Positions 26,371-34,673 of a DNA stretch of 64,000 nt are shown here, piece by piece (the first letter of the stretch is position 1; each line of letters starts with the position of its first letter). The translations under genes and the position numbers were made by a program. The notes under the pieces are model-generated. The model was not told where the DNA came from. It did no database searches and was given only the letters and a program-made list of their open reading frames with translations. This stretch comes from Cytobacillus oceanisediminis (GTDB taxonomy: Bacteria > Bacillota > Bacilli > Bacillales > Cytobacillaceae), in contig NZ_QGTW01000002.1 of assembly GCF_003182355.1 (NCBI RefSeq), positions 428,653-492,652 on the forward strand. Direction: 5' to 3'.

Positions 26371-26389
26371 TTTCTTAGGGGGAACAAAA

Positions 26390-27325
26390 ATGGCAGCTTA
26401 TATTATTCGCAGATTGCTCCATACCATCTTAGTTGTATTTGCTATTTCTTTGATTATCTTCTTTTCCATTCGCCTGACTGGCGATCCGGTTTCAGTCATG
26501 TTTTCAGCGGGTGAGCCGACAAAAGAAGCAATTGAAGAAGTGAGGCGCAATCTCGGACTGGATAAACCAATCTATGTTCAATATGGAATTTTTCTAAAAG
26601 GTCTCGTTACGTTTGATTTGGGAGAGTCGTTTAGAAGCGGTATGCCGGTCATGGACTTGATTATGGAACGGCTTGGCGCCACATTGGCACTTGCGTTTGG
26701 CGGCATTACTGTAGCGATGCTAATCGCCTTTCCAGTTGGAATTTTATCGGCCGTTAAAAGAGGGACAGGCGTCGATTTCTTCGGACGTATTTTTTCATTA
26801 ATCGGTATTTCATTCCCTAACTTTTGGCTTGGCATCATGCTGATTTTAATTTTTGCCGTTAATTTAAAATGGCTGCCTTCATCAGGCTTTGAAAGCTTCG
26901 AGCATCTTATTTTGCCATCCATTACGCTTGGCATGATTTTATCAGGTATATTGGCAAGGCTTGTTCGGTCTTCCATGCTTGAAGTGATGAACCAGCAATA
27001 TGTGTCAACCGCAAAATCGAAAGGGATCAGTGACTGGGCAGTAATTATTAAGCATGCTTTCCGGAATGCTTTATTGCCCACGGTTACTTTTCTTGGCCTT
27101 CAGTTTGGATCGCTGCTTGGCGGTACCGTTATTGTGGAACAAATCTTCTCGTGGCCGGGAATTGGACGTTTAATTATAGACGCCATCAATCAGCGGGATT
27201 ATCCAGTGATTCAGGGCGGCGTTATTTTCCTTGCCGTCATCATGGTCGTAGTGAACTTAATCATTGATTTAAGCTACACCCTTATTGATCCAAGAATTAA
27301 AATCGGGGGGAGCGGAAGAGCATGA
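26390..27325 (+). CDS. Peptide ABC transporter permease (DppB/OppB-like)
   Basis: Membrane permease of 311 residues with about six helices. The start is the ATG at 26390 (MAAYIIRRLLHTILVVFAIS), right after AGGGGGAACA; the frame is open 43 codons further upstream but only through the repeat element. The BPD_transp_1 signature with the EAA loop is visible at ARLVRSSMLEVMNQQYVSTAKSKG, and the family N-terminal motif DPVSVMF...EAIEEVRRNLGLDKP confirms the DppB type. It overlaps the next permease by ATGA. It forms the channel with DppC for the ATPases at 21485 and 22471. Confidence 0.92.
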   Translation: MAAYIIRRLLHTILVVFAISLIIFFSIRLTGDPVSVMFSAGEPTKEAIEEVRRNLGLDKPIYVQYGIFLKGLVTFDLGESFRSGMPVMDLIMERLGATLALAFGGITVAMLIAFPVGILSAVKRGTGVDFFGRIFSLIGISFPNFWLGIMLILIFAVNLKWLPSSGFESFEHLILPSITLGMILSGILARLVRSSMLEVMNQQYVSTAKSKGISDWAVIIKHAFRNALLPTVTFLGLQFGSLLGGTVIVEQIFSWPGIGRLIIDAINQRDYPVIQGGVIFLAVIMVVVNLIIDLSYTLIDPRIKIGGSGRA

Positions 27326-28236
27326 CAACTTTAGAACTGGAAAAAACACCGCAGCAGCAGCCAGTTACGGCCAAAAAGCCTTTTATGAAAAAGTTCTGGA
27401 ACTTCATCAAAAAGAATCCAGCCGGTGTGATCGGGATCGTCCTTGTCGTTTTAAGTGTTTCAGCGGCACTATTTGCACAATGGATTGCCCCGTTTGATCC
27501 TTCCAAAGCCAATCTGACTTCACGCCTTGCGCCACCTTCCTGGGCGGATGAAACGGGAGAATCTGTTTTCTTCCTCGGGGCTGACCAGGTAGGACGGGAT
27601 TTATTGAGCAGAATTATCCATGGTGCGAAAATCTCACTAATGGTAGGGTTTTTCGGCGTTATCATCTCCATGGTTATCGGAACAGTGCTTGGCCTCATTT
27701 CAGGCTACTTTGGAAAATGGCTGGATGATTTTATTATGCGTATAGCCGATATTCAATTAGCCTTTCCTTTTATGCTGTTTGCGATTGTTATTATGAGTGT
27801 ACTTGGAACGGGTATTTGGAAAATCATTATTATTCTGGGTCTGACCTACTGGGTTGGATTTGCGCGTCTTATTAGAGGAGAGGTTATTTCTCTAAAAGAG
27901 CAGGAATATGTTCAGGCTGCGAAAGCAATTGGCGGCACTAATTTTACGATTATCAGAAAGCATATTTTACCAAATGTTATGTCCTCCATTCTAGTACTGG
28001 GAACGATGTATATTGCTGAATTCATTCTGTTGGAAGCGTCTCTGACCTTCCTTGGATTGGGTGTCGATCCGACGATTCCATCATGGGGAGGAATGCTCGC
28101 AGATAGCCGCAACTATGTCACTTCGGCATGGTGGACTGCCACTTTCCCTGGTGTTGCCATTATGCTGACCGTGCTAGGCTTTAACCTGCTGGGGGATTGG
28201 CTCCGTGATCGTTTTGACCCTAATATGAAATTGTAG
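27322..28236 (+). CDS. Peptide ABC transporter permease (DppC/OppC-like)
   Basis: Second permease of 304 residues, with a cytosolic N-terminus of about 35 residues and six helices. The DppC-type features are WIAPFDPSKANLTSRLAPPSW, the FFLGADQVGRDLLSRIIHGAKISL block and the EAA loop GEVISLKEQEYVQAAKAIGGTNF. It overlaps DppB by four bases and lies ten bases before the M14 peptidase gene, so import and cleavage genes are on one transcript. Confidence 0.93.
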   Translation: MTTLELEKTPQQQPVTAKKPFMKKFWNFIKKNPAGVIGIVLVVLSVSAALFAQWIAPFDPSKANLTSRLAPPSWADETGESVFFLGADQVGRDLLSRIIHGAKISLMVGFFGVIISMVIGTVLGLISGYFGKWLDDFIMRIADIQLAFPFMLFAIVIMSVLGTGIWKIIIILGLTYWVGFARLIRGEVISLKEQEYVQAAKAIGGTNFTIIRKHILPNVMSSILVLGTMYIAEFILLEASLTFLGLGVDPTIPSWGGMLADSRNYVTSAWWTATFPGVAIMLTVLGFNLLGDWLRDRFDPNMKL

Positions 28237-28246
28237 GTGAATAAGG

Positions 28247-31195
28247 GTGGATAATATTCTTGCAATATGGACGAAGGAAGGCTTGCTTCGTGATAACAAT
28301 GACGATGGAGTCATTGATGGAACAGCTGTATTTATAGACCTCCCGGATCATCTCGCTCCGGATGGGTTAATTGATTTCTGTGCCCGGCTGGGATATGAGA
28401 CTACCTCTCTATCCCTTCGTTTTTTTGAACATAGTAACAGTGCTGTGAAAATGAGTTTTATCTATTCGGATGTGAAAACGGAGATAAGACTTGAAAATCG
28501 GGAGCTTATTGTTCGTTATAAGAGCGAAGCGGAATTATCCGATTTGCTGAAACTTTTAGCGGCAATGCATCCTGAGGAGTCCACTGGGACAAGTGACGCG
28601 ATTGAACTTAAAGATGGCAAGCTGGCAGCGGGACAAGTTTTTATCAAGACGATTGAGGGCAAGGGTGAAGAGGCATATCCTGAAATTAATAGTTTGAGTG
28701 ATTTGTGGAGCTTTTCTGGTATTGGTAAAAATAATGAAGCGTCCCCATCCAAACTGTTGCATCTCAATGTGAGTATTGAAGAAACGATTAAAACATCCGA
28801 GCTTTTAAAAGGATTATGTTACTTTGCTGCAAGAAGTGCGATGTATTCTACTAAAATTGTTTTTCCTGTAACAGGGGATGGTTCAAAGGCAGGAGTGCGG
28901 CTGGAAGTTAGAGAAGATTCTCGTGCCAGTTTGGAACTCACTGGATCCAATGTTCTACAGCTAAGGGGACCGAAAGAATTAGTGGCCACTGCTGCCCGCC
29001 ATCTTGCAAGAGAGAAGCATTGGAGCGAGGGCGGTGCATTCGGATTCTGGGAGCAACAATACGCTTTGCAGCATAGAACAGAGGCTCCGCTTCTATTTGA
29101 AATGGAATGGGAAGATGTACCTGAAATAGAGCTAGCTCTTGGTATTTTAAAAGATTCAGAGGATCTTGCGGATGCAGATATTGAGATTTATTTATCAGAG
29201 CCGCTTGGTGTGCGGAGGAAGCTGGAAAAAGAGTGGGAGGCTGTTTTTCCAGAGGCAAGTATATTAGTGATACGTTCTGCTTTTAAACCCGGATTGCATT
29301 GGCTTATGGAAGAGGTTCTGCCCGGATTGGGGGATTCAGGTGAACCTTTTCATGGGCTGGAAATAAAAGTGCAGAAGGAAGCCGGCGAAAAAGGGCTGGA
29401 GCTTCCGATTCGCTGGATCCAGGAATTGTATCCTGCGGACCGGCTGATAGAGGAAGAATTCGGTTTGAAGGCAGAACGGGTGAATTTTCAGCTAGAGGAA
29501 AAATTGGAACATACATATGAAGTTTTCCGTGTCGATGATCAGGGTGTGAGACATTTTGTAAGTTCATTGGATGTTCCCGTTTCTGAGCTGCCATACGTGG
29601 ATGGAAAGCATTATGTATATCCTGTTTCGAGTGCTGTGCGTATTAGCACGGATGGGACCGTCCGAGAACAGATTATCCAAACTGACAGGGAACGTTTTTA
29701 CCGCTTTTATACAGAGGAAGTGCTGCCAAGGCTTCGCAGGGAGGTTGCCGATTATAAGGGTGGGCAAGGCCATACCCGGCCGCTGTTTGAACGGATTGAA
29801 ATCGATGTGTGGATGAGCGAGGAAGAACGGAAGCTTCCGGTTGATGAAGAGCGTATATCATCGCTTGAAGCCCTACATGAGGATCTATATTTTAATACAC
29901 TGGATTATTTTGCCCACATGGGTGAAGAGCTGGAAGGAAAGCCATTCAATGCACCCGGCGGCGTTCATCCTTTTATGCATGTTAGAGCAGGGGAGAAGCC
30001 TGAAGCCCGTATTCGGGTGTATAGCTGGGAAGACAAGCCGCTTGAAGATTGGGTGACAACGTCCATTCTATTTAATGAAGAGGGGGCTTTGACTGATGCT
30101 GTCATGACCAATGGCAAGGAAGAAGTTACCTTGGCAGTAGAGGCCTTTGAAAAACCAGCAGGGCATATCCATCCGGATGTACAGCGCTGGCTGTCCGAGC
30201 AGGATTCCTATCGTGTTTTATACCCGGACCATTCTTATCAGGGGCATGCAATTCCTATTATTGAATGTTTCATGGATACTGGTGAAGAGTTTTATTCTCC
30301 TTTGAAAATGTCATTGTTTAAGAAAACGATTTTCATAGAAGCGGGGCATCACTCCAATGAGGTATCGAGTACGCCTGCTGTCCTTCAGTTGTTGGAACGT
30401 GCCGATAACAAGTTTGGAAATTGGCTGAAAGATGTTAATCTCGTAATTCTGCCTTTGGCAAATCCCGATGGATATGAGCTTGTTACCAAGCTTACTGAAG
30501 AGCATCCGGAATGGAAGCATCATGCTGCCAGGTATAATGCCGTTGGGCTGGAGTACTCTTTTGTACGTTTTCAAAAAACAGTATTTGGCGAGGCGAACAT
30601 TTATCCGGAAATTCTGCGCCGCTGGGCACCAGACGTAATCGTTGATGACCATGGCATCCCGGCACATGAGTGGGTGCAGCCTTTTGCAGGGTATAATAGC
30701 CCACCTCGCTTTCCGGTTTCATATTTTCTTCCAAGCGCCAAAATTTATGGGATTGGGCGATTATCAAGCGGCTCTTACCGGGAGTTGCATGTGGAAAATT
30801 TGGAGGCTGTTGTTGACCGGATTAGCCAATATATCATCGGTACCGGTATAGAGAAAGAAAATAAATACTGGCAGGAGCGGTTCCGAAAGTATGGAAACCA
30901 GTGGCTGCCAGAAGTTTTTCCAATTGAGGAAGCGCCAGGCATCCATTTTTACCGGCAGGCGGATGTCGCGCCCTCATACTCAACAATCGGCATTTCGAGA
31001 TATCCTGACTGGATTGCAGCGGAAGTGATTTCGGAAGCTGCAGATGAAGTGGTATATGATGAGGTGCTCGAAAGCTGCATAGAAGCACATATTGTTTTTG
31101 ATTTAGCCATTTTGGAGGTGCTTCAAAATGCAGGCATAGAAGTAAAACGAAATGGGCTATCGTATGAAAGGATACGGCCTATTAATCTTTCATGA
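28247..31195 (+). CDS. Large M14-type (zinc carboxypeptidase) peptidase with long novel N-terminal region
   Basis: Predicted cytoplasmic metallopeptidase of 982 residues; no signal peptide. The C-terminal third looks like the M14 fold: EAGHHSNEVSSTPAV (His/Glu zinc ligands of HxxE type, about residue 700), a PLANPDGYEL loop (about 740) and VDDHGIPAHEW with the third His (about 801). Upstream lie some 650 residues I cannot assign, opening with a DNNDDGVIDG calcium-loop-like motif. Typical M14 enzymes have 300-450 residues, so this is unusually long. The GTG start follows AGGTGAATAAGG. Sitting between peptide permeases and pcp, it probably trims imported peptides, perhaps at an unusual terminus. 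The exact catalytic Glu could not be fixed by eye. Confidence 0.75.
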   Translation: MDNILAIWTKEGLLRDNNDDGVIDGTAVFIDLPDHLAPDGLIDFCARLGYETTSLSLRFFEHSNSAVKMSFIYSDVKTEIRLENRELIVRYKSEAELSDLLKLLAAMHPEESTGTSDAIELKDGKLAAGQVFIKTIEGKGEEAYPEINSLSDLWSFSGIGKNNEASPSKLLHLNVSIEETIKTSELLKGLCYFAARSAMYSTKIVFPVTGDGSKAGVRLEVREDSRASLELTGSNVLQLRGPKELVATAARHLAREKHWSEGGAFGFWEQQYALQHRTEAPLLFEMEWEDVPEIELALGILKDSEDLADADIEIYLSEPLGVRRKLEKEWEAVFPEASILVIRSAFKPGLHWLMEEVLPGLGDSGEPFHGLEIKVQKEAGEKGLELPIRWIQELYPADRLIEEEFGLKAERVNFQLEEKLEHTYEVFRVDDQGVRHFVSSLDVPVSELPYVDGKHYVYPVSSAVRISTDGTVREQIIQTDRERFYRFYTEEVLPRLRREVADYKGGQGHTRPLFERIEIDVWMSEEERKLPVDEERISSLEALHEDLYFNTLDYFAHMGEELEGKPFNAPGGVHPFMHVRAGEKPEARIRVYSWEDKPLEDWVTTSILFNEEGALTDAVMTNGKEEVTLAVEAFEKPAGHIHPDVQRWLSEQDSYRVLYPDHSYQGHAIPIIECFMDTGEEFYSPLKMSLFKKTIFIEAGHHSNEVSSTPAVLQLLERADNKFGNWLKDVNLVILPLANPDGYELVTKLTEEHPEWKHHAARYNAVGLEYSFVRFQKTVFGEANIYPEILRRWAPDVIVDDHGIPAHEWVQPFAGYNSPPRFPVSYFLPSAKIYGIGRLSSGSYRELHVENLEAVVDRISQYIIGTGIEKENKYWQERFRKYGNQWLPEVFPIEEAPGIHFYRQADVAPSYSTIGISRYPDWIAAEVISEAADEVVYDEVLESCIEAHIVFDLAILEVLQNAGIEVKRNGLSYERIRPINLS

Positions 31196-31209
31196 AAGAG
31201 GTTTTAATA

Positions 31210-31821
31210 ATGAAAACTCTATTGCTAACTGGTTTTGAACCATTTCTTGATTTTACGATCAACCCGACAAAGCGAATTGTGGACGAACTTAATGGACAAG
31301 AAGTCGGAGAATATAAGATTCATGGCGAAATTTTACCGGTCGATTTCAGAAAGTCGGGGAAACTGCTCTTAGAACATATTGAAAAGATCCAGCCGGATGC
31401 AGTCATTTCTTTGGGACTTGCGGGCGGTCGCTATAAAATCACGCCTGAGCGGATCGCGATTAACACGAATGATGGAGATTCTGACAACAGCGGCAATGTT
31501 CCGGTTGATGAGATGATCCAGGAAGACGGAGCTGACGGCTACATGTCCACTCTGCCTGTACGAGCCATGGTCAATCGCTTAATGGAAGCAGGCCTGCCTG
31601 CAGAAGTATCAAACACAGCAGGAACCTACCTATGTAACCATGTCATGTACCAGGGCCTCCATTATGCAAAAACACATAATAAAAATACGCCATCAGGATT
31701 TATCCATATCCCCGCCTCCCACGAACTCGCCATCCAGCACGGCAAAATCCCAAGCTGGTCCCACGAAGACCTCAAAAAAGGGATATTGACTTGTATTGAG
31801 GTGCTGGCGGAGAAACATTAA
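31210..31821 (+). CDS. pcp: Pyrrolidone-carboxylate peptidase (pyroglutamyl peptidase I)
   Basis: Cytoplasmic cysteine peptidase of 203 residues that removes N-terminal pyroglutamate from peptides. Family motifs: TGFEPFLDFTINPT at the N-terminus, PERIAINTND with the catalytic Glu, GTYLCNHVMYQGLH with the nucleophile Cys (about 138) and FIHIPASHE with the His. I prefer the ATG at 31210, eight bases behind AAAGAGG; an ATG at 31192 in the same frame overlaps the M14 stop but lacks a ribosome site. As last gene of the peptide-uptake operon it suggests the imported peptides are pyroglutamyl-blocked. The stop codon lies in the 29-bp GGTACC repeat. Confidence 0.94.
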   Translation: MKTLLLTGFEPFLDFTINPTKRIVDELNGQEVGEYKIHGEILPVDFRKSGKLLLEHIEKIQPDAVISLGLAGGRYKITPERIAINTNDGDSDNSGNVPVDEMIQEDGADGYMSTLPVRAMVNRLMEAGLPAEVSNTAGTYLCNHVMYQGLHYAKTHNKNTPSGFIHIPASHELAIQHGKIPSWSHEDLKKGILTCIEVLAEKH

Positions 31822-31845
31822 GGTACCAGGTACCACCCGAATTTT
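31817..31845 (+). repeat. GGTACC dispersed repeat, full 29-bp copy
   Basis: Identical over 29 bp to 14391-14419. It contains the TAA stop codon of pcp, just as the other copy holds the stop codon of the amidase gene. It is followed by the operon terminator. Confidence 0.85.
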
Positions 31846-31850
31846 GTCGA

Positions 31851-31886
31851 AAAAGCTTGCCGAATTTTATATTTGGCAGGCTTTTA
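31851..31886 (+). terminator. Terminator of the peptide-uptake operon
   Basis: AAGCTTGCC (31853-31861) pairs with GGCAGGCTT (31875-31883) with one G-U pair, followed by TTT-rich sequence. Confidence 0.78.
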
Positions 31887-31895
31887 TTGGGTTTG

Positions 31896-32158
31896 TTAAC
31901 GGTGTTCTGTCATGAGGCTTTCCCCTCCAAATTCCTTATATGTATTCATCTGCCTCATGAGGCACTGCTTAGGTTTTTCGTTAAGATCAAATCCAGTCCA
32001 ATAAAGATTTGTGTCTATGCTTTGCCCTCCAGGTTTCCCTTTACTGCCTTCAATTTAAACTCAGACTTATAAACAATAGATCGTTCTGGTACATGATCCG
32101 CGTTTGGGTTGTTCTCAAGGACTTTTATCAGTGCTTCGTTAAAGATTATTTTACTCAC
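31896..32158 (-). pseudogene. Decayed IS3-type helper/HTH protein gene
   Basis: On the minus strand a GTG at 32158 behind a GGGGG site opens SKIIFNEALIKVLENNPNA and then ...RSIVYKSEFKLKAVKGNLEGKA, ended by a TAG (32015-32017). Beyond it, in the same frame, comes TQIFI; after a one-base frameshift near 31998 follow TGFDLNEKPKQCLMRQ and YKEFGGESLMTEHR. This pattern (FNE..IK.L..NPNV, YK..FK..AV, TQIFI..GFD, EKPKQCL..W) is that of the HTH proteins that accompany IS3/IS150-like elements in Bacillus. One stop, one frameshift and small deletions make it non-functional; no orfB remains. The recognition is from memory of the family. Confidence 0.7.
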
Positions 32159-32262
32159 GCTCTTTTCCCCCGATATCTCTTAAATGATTATAATCGGTTT
32201 TTATCTTTTAGGTACAAAAAACCCGAATGGGGGACTTTTTTGTGTCCACTATTCGGTGTAGT
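31896..32262 (-). mobile_element. IS3-family element remnant (one end plus helper gene)
   Basis: Upstream of the decayed gene, on the minus strand, lies a G/C-run-rich lead region (GTCCCCCATTCGGGTTTTTT) and the possible terminus GAATAGTGGACACAAAAAAG near 32235-32256, like the ends of IS3/IS150-type elements. The transposase orfB and the second end are missing. Ends are uncertain by tens of bases. Confidence 0.45.
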
Positions 32263-32387
32263 CAAATGGAAAAACAGGTTTCTTTTTGGTTGTTTTAAAA
32301 TAGAATAAAAAGCCATTTTGTGGATTCTGTGTTTATTTGCAAAAATCAATTAACAAAATTGTGTTTATTGGGATAAGAATAAATAAT

Positions 32388-32445
32388 TTGACAATTTAAA
32401 AACTTTTGTGTATTCTGTGTTATGTGTAATGTATACATTATACAT
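32388..32445 (+). promoter_or_regulatory. Promoter and palindromic operator of the GntR/TRAP operon
   Basis: TTGACA (32388-32393), 17-bp spacer, TATTCT (32411-32416). A palindrome covers the start of transcription: TAATGTATACATTA (32427-32440) extends to 24 bp (32422-32445) with one mismatched pair. It has the form of a GntR/FadR-type site and lies just before the GntR gene, so autoregulation is likely. Confidence 0.8.
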
Positions 32446-32460
32446 AGGAGTGAAACTACA

Positions 32461-33126
32461 TTGAGTAATCTAAATATGAACCCTGTAAAATCCAAGACAA
32501 CAAAAGAAATTGTTTACGACGAGATTAAAAATGCCATTTTTAATGGGAGCATTAAAGGCGATGAGGTTATTACAGAGACAATCCTTGCCCAATCATTAAA
32601 TACCTCTCGAACTCCTGTAAGAGAAGCAGTGGGAGATTTATTAAAAGACGGACTTTTAGTATCTGTACCTAGAAAAGGGCTGAAGGTGCGGGAAATTACC
32701 CCAAGCGAGAAAGATCAGATTATTTTTTTGCGTATTTCCATCGAAACAGAAGGGTTAAAAAGGATTATCCCTGTTATTAAGCCAAGTCATATTCAATATT
32801 TAAATGATTTAATTGAAATGCAAAAAGAAGCAATGGAAAAAAATGATCGAATTGAATTTATTGAATTGGACCAAAAGTTTCATAGAAAGATTCTTTTCTT
32901 TGCTGAGCAGCATCTATTAGGTGATATTTTGCTGAATTTATATAATTTAACAAGATTAATAGGGCATCAAGCTTTAGCAAAAAAGGGTCGTATGGAAGAG
33001 GTTATTGTGGAGCATTCGCAGATAGTCGAAGCATTACAGTTAATGGACGAGCTTCAAGCAACAAAGCTAATGGAGCAGCACTTATTGCAGACAAAAGAGT
33101 CTATAGAAATCGTCGAAGGAAATTAA
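32461..33126 (+). CDS. GntR family (FadR/FCD subfamily) transcriptional regulator
   Basis: Regulator of 221 residues from a TTG at 32461 behind AGGAGTG; upstream codons in the same frame overlap the operator and promoter and are not used. The GntR winged HTH is at about residues 8-75 (TTKEIVYDEIKNAIFNGSIKGDEVITETILAQSLNTSRTPVREAVGDLLKDGLL). The FCD effector domain follows, with DQKFHRKILFFAEQ giving the acidic/His metal-ligand pattern and a late VEHSQIVEAL. FCD-type GntR proteins usually bind small organic acids. It heads the DUF2848, amidase and TRAP gene group, which it most likely represses through the 24-bp palindrome. Confidence 0.92.
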   Translation: MSNLNMNPVKSKTTKEIVYDEIKNAIFNGSIKGDEVITETILAQSLNTSRTPVREAVGDLLKDGLLVSVPRKGLKVREITPSEKDQIIFLRISIETEGLKRIIPVIKPSHIQYLNDLIEMQKEAMEKNDRIEFIELDQKFHRKILFFAEQHLLGDILLNLYNLTRLIGHQALAKKGRMEEVIVEHSQIVEALQLMDELQATKLMEQHLLQTKESIEIVEGN

Positions 33127-33142
33127 AATTTTTAAAAATAGC

Positions 33143-33156
33143 TGAAAGCGCTATCA
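33143..33156 (+). promoter_or_regulatory. cre site (CcpA)
   Basis: TGAAAGCGCTATCA fits the cre consensus TGWAANCGNTNWCA at every position. It lies between the GntR gene and DUF2848, five bases before the ribosome site, where CcpA would act as a roadblock. Carbon catabolite repression of the TRAP operon is inferred. Confidence 0.8.
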
Positions 33157-33173
33157 AAAATAGGAGGTATGAA

Positions 33174-33860
33174 ATGAGTACTACTCTACTGCCATTAATG
33201 ATTAACAATGAACAAAGGGAAATAAAGGTCAGCCATGTGTATTGCATAGGTTATGCGGGCCGAAATATCGAAAAAACAATGGAGCATATTGTTGAGCTTG
33301 AGAAAATTGGAGTTCCAAGGCCAAAAGAAATACCAACTCTCTACCCTGTTAGAAGAAACAGCCTGAACCAAACTGGTGAAATTGAAGTGCTAGGCGGACA
33401 ATCAAGTGGTGAAGCTGAAATTGTCTTGGTTTTTGGAGACAAAGAAGATGAAGTCTTCATTACTGTTGGCAGTGATCATACAGATCGTTCCCTTGAAACA
33501 ATCGATATTAATCAGTCAAAACAAATTTGTGATAAACCTTTGGCACAAAAGGCATGGAAACTAAAAGATGTTATTGACCATTGGGATAATCTCATTTTAT
33601 CTTCACAGGTGAAGTTAGATGGTCAATGGAAGGAATACCAAAGAGCTAAAATAAATGAAATCATTCCACTAAATGATATTAAGAGTTTCTTAAACAAAAA
33701 AACTGTACCTATGAAAAATATAGTCGTATTTTCAGGAACCGTACCTCTATTAGAAGGATTTAAATATGGTTCAGTATTTAAAATGTCATTCATCGATGAA
33801 ATTCAAAATGATGAGATATATGCTGAATATTCTATAACACGTTTAGATGCGGAGGAATAA
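33174..33860 (+). CDS. DUF2848 family protein
   Basis: Cytoplasmic protein of 228 residues resembling DUF2848 (PF11010), a family related in fold to fumarylacetoacetate-hydrolase-like enzymes. Visible family features are YCIGYAGRNIEKTMEHIVELEKIGVPRPKEIPTLYPVRRN near the N-terminus, the GGQSSGEAEIVLVFGD strand pair and TVGSDHTDRSLETIDINQSKQICDKPLA with Asp/His residues that could hold metal. A very strong AGGAGG precedes the ATG. Its neighbours are an amidase and a TRAP carrier, so it is probably a catabolic hydrolase or lyase acting on the transported acid. The reaction is unknown. Confidence 0.8.
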   Translation: MSTTLLPLMINNEQREIKVSHVYCIGYAGRNIEKTMEHIVELEKIGVPRPKEIPTLYPVRRNSLNQTGEIEVLGGQSSGEAEIVLVFGDKEDEVFITVGSDHTDRSLETIDINQSKQICDKPLAQKAWKLKDVIDHWDNLILSSQVKLDGQWKEYQRAKINEIIPLNDIKSFLNKKTVPMKNIVVFSGTVPLLEGFKYGSVFKMSFIDEIQNDEIYAEYSITRLDAEE

Positions 33861-33863
33861 AGT

Positions 33864-34661
33864 GTGAAAATATCAATTTACCAAATGGAAATTATTCCTG
33901 GTGATCCACAGGGAAACTTTAAAAAAGTTAGCGCGTGGGTGGAGAAGGAAGTTCAAAATTCTAAACCAGACCTGATTGTCCTTCCCGAAATGTGGACAAC
34001 TTCCTATACGCTTGAAGACATTCACATTCATGCAGATGAAAATGGCAAGGAGACGATTCCATTCCTTCAAACATTGGCTAAGACATATAGGGTTAATATT
34101 ATTGGGGGTTCTTTTGCCAATAAAGTTGATGGAAAGGTTTTTAACACTGCTCCTGTCATAAACCGAGAGGGTGAAGTAGTTTATCAATATGATAAAGTTC
34201 ATCTGGTGCCTATGTTAAATGAGCCAAAATATTTGGCGGGTGGCCAGAAAGTACCTGAGATATTTGAACTTGATGGTGTTAAGATGGGCGTTATCATATG
34301 TTACGATTTACGTTTTTCAGAAATTATCCGTCCGCTTGCACTTGAAGGTGCGGAAGTATTGTTTATAGTGGCAGAATGGCCACTTGCCCGGCTGAACCAT
34401 TGGAAGAATATCCAAATTACACGTGCCATTGAAAACCAAATGTTTGTGGTTTCCTGCAATAATGTGGGTGCTTACGATGGAGTAACATTTGGGGGCACCT
34501 CTATGGTTGTTAATCCTTGGGGAGATACCTTAATTCAGGGGTCTGAAAAAGCCGAGGAAACACTATCAATCTTAATTAATGTTGAAGAAACTTTAGAGGT
34601 TCGCAAGAAAGTACCGGTGTTTTCGAGCCGTGTACGACATTTATATAAACAAGGACTATAA
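33864..34661 (+). CDS. Nitrilase-superfamily carbon-nitrogen hydrolase (omega-amidase-like)
   Basis: Cytoplasmic amidase of 265 residues with the Glu-Lys-Cys triad of the nitrilase superfamily: Glu in LIVLPEMWTTSYTL (about 42), Lys in YQYDKVHLVPML (about 112) and Cys in GVIICYDLRFSEI (about 145). Length and the VVSCNNVGAYDG motif fit the NIT2/YafV omega-amidase branch, which hydrolyses alpha-keto acid amides such as 2-oxoglutaramate or 2-oxosuccinamate. A GTG start overlaps the upstream coding end, behind GGAGGAA. It lies in one operon with DUF2848 and a TRAP carrier; together they suggest use of an amide of a dicarboxylic or keto acid. Confidence 0.86.
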   Translation: MKISIYQMEIIPGDPQGNFKKVSAWVEKEVQNSKPDLIVLPEMWTTSYTLEDIHIHADENGKETIPFLQTLAKTYRVNIIGGSFANKVDGKVFNTAPVINREGEVVYQYDKVHLVPMLNEPKYLAGGQKVPEIFELDGVKMGVIICYDLRFSEIIRPLALEGAEVLFIVAEWPLARLNHWKNIQITRAIENQMFVVSCNNVGAYDGVTFGGTSMVVNPWGDTLIQGSEKAEETLSILINVEETLEVRKKVPVFSSRVRHLYKQGL

Positions 34662-34673
34662 GGGGGAAAAATC

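Noticed and set aside
26261-26389. N-terminal extension of the DppB-like permease
   Set aside because: The open frame runs through the dispersed repeat; the ATG at 26390 has its own ribosome site and gives the family N-terminus.
32009-32308. Plus-strand small protein of about 99 residues
   Set aside because: It is the antisense shadow of the decayed IS3-type helper gene and its upstream region.
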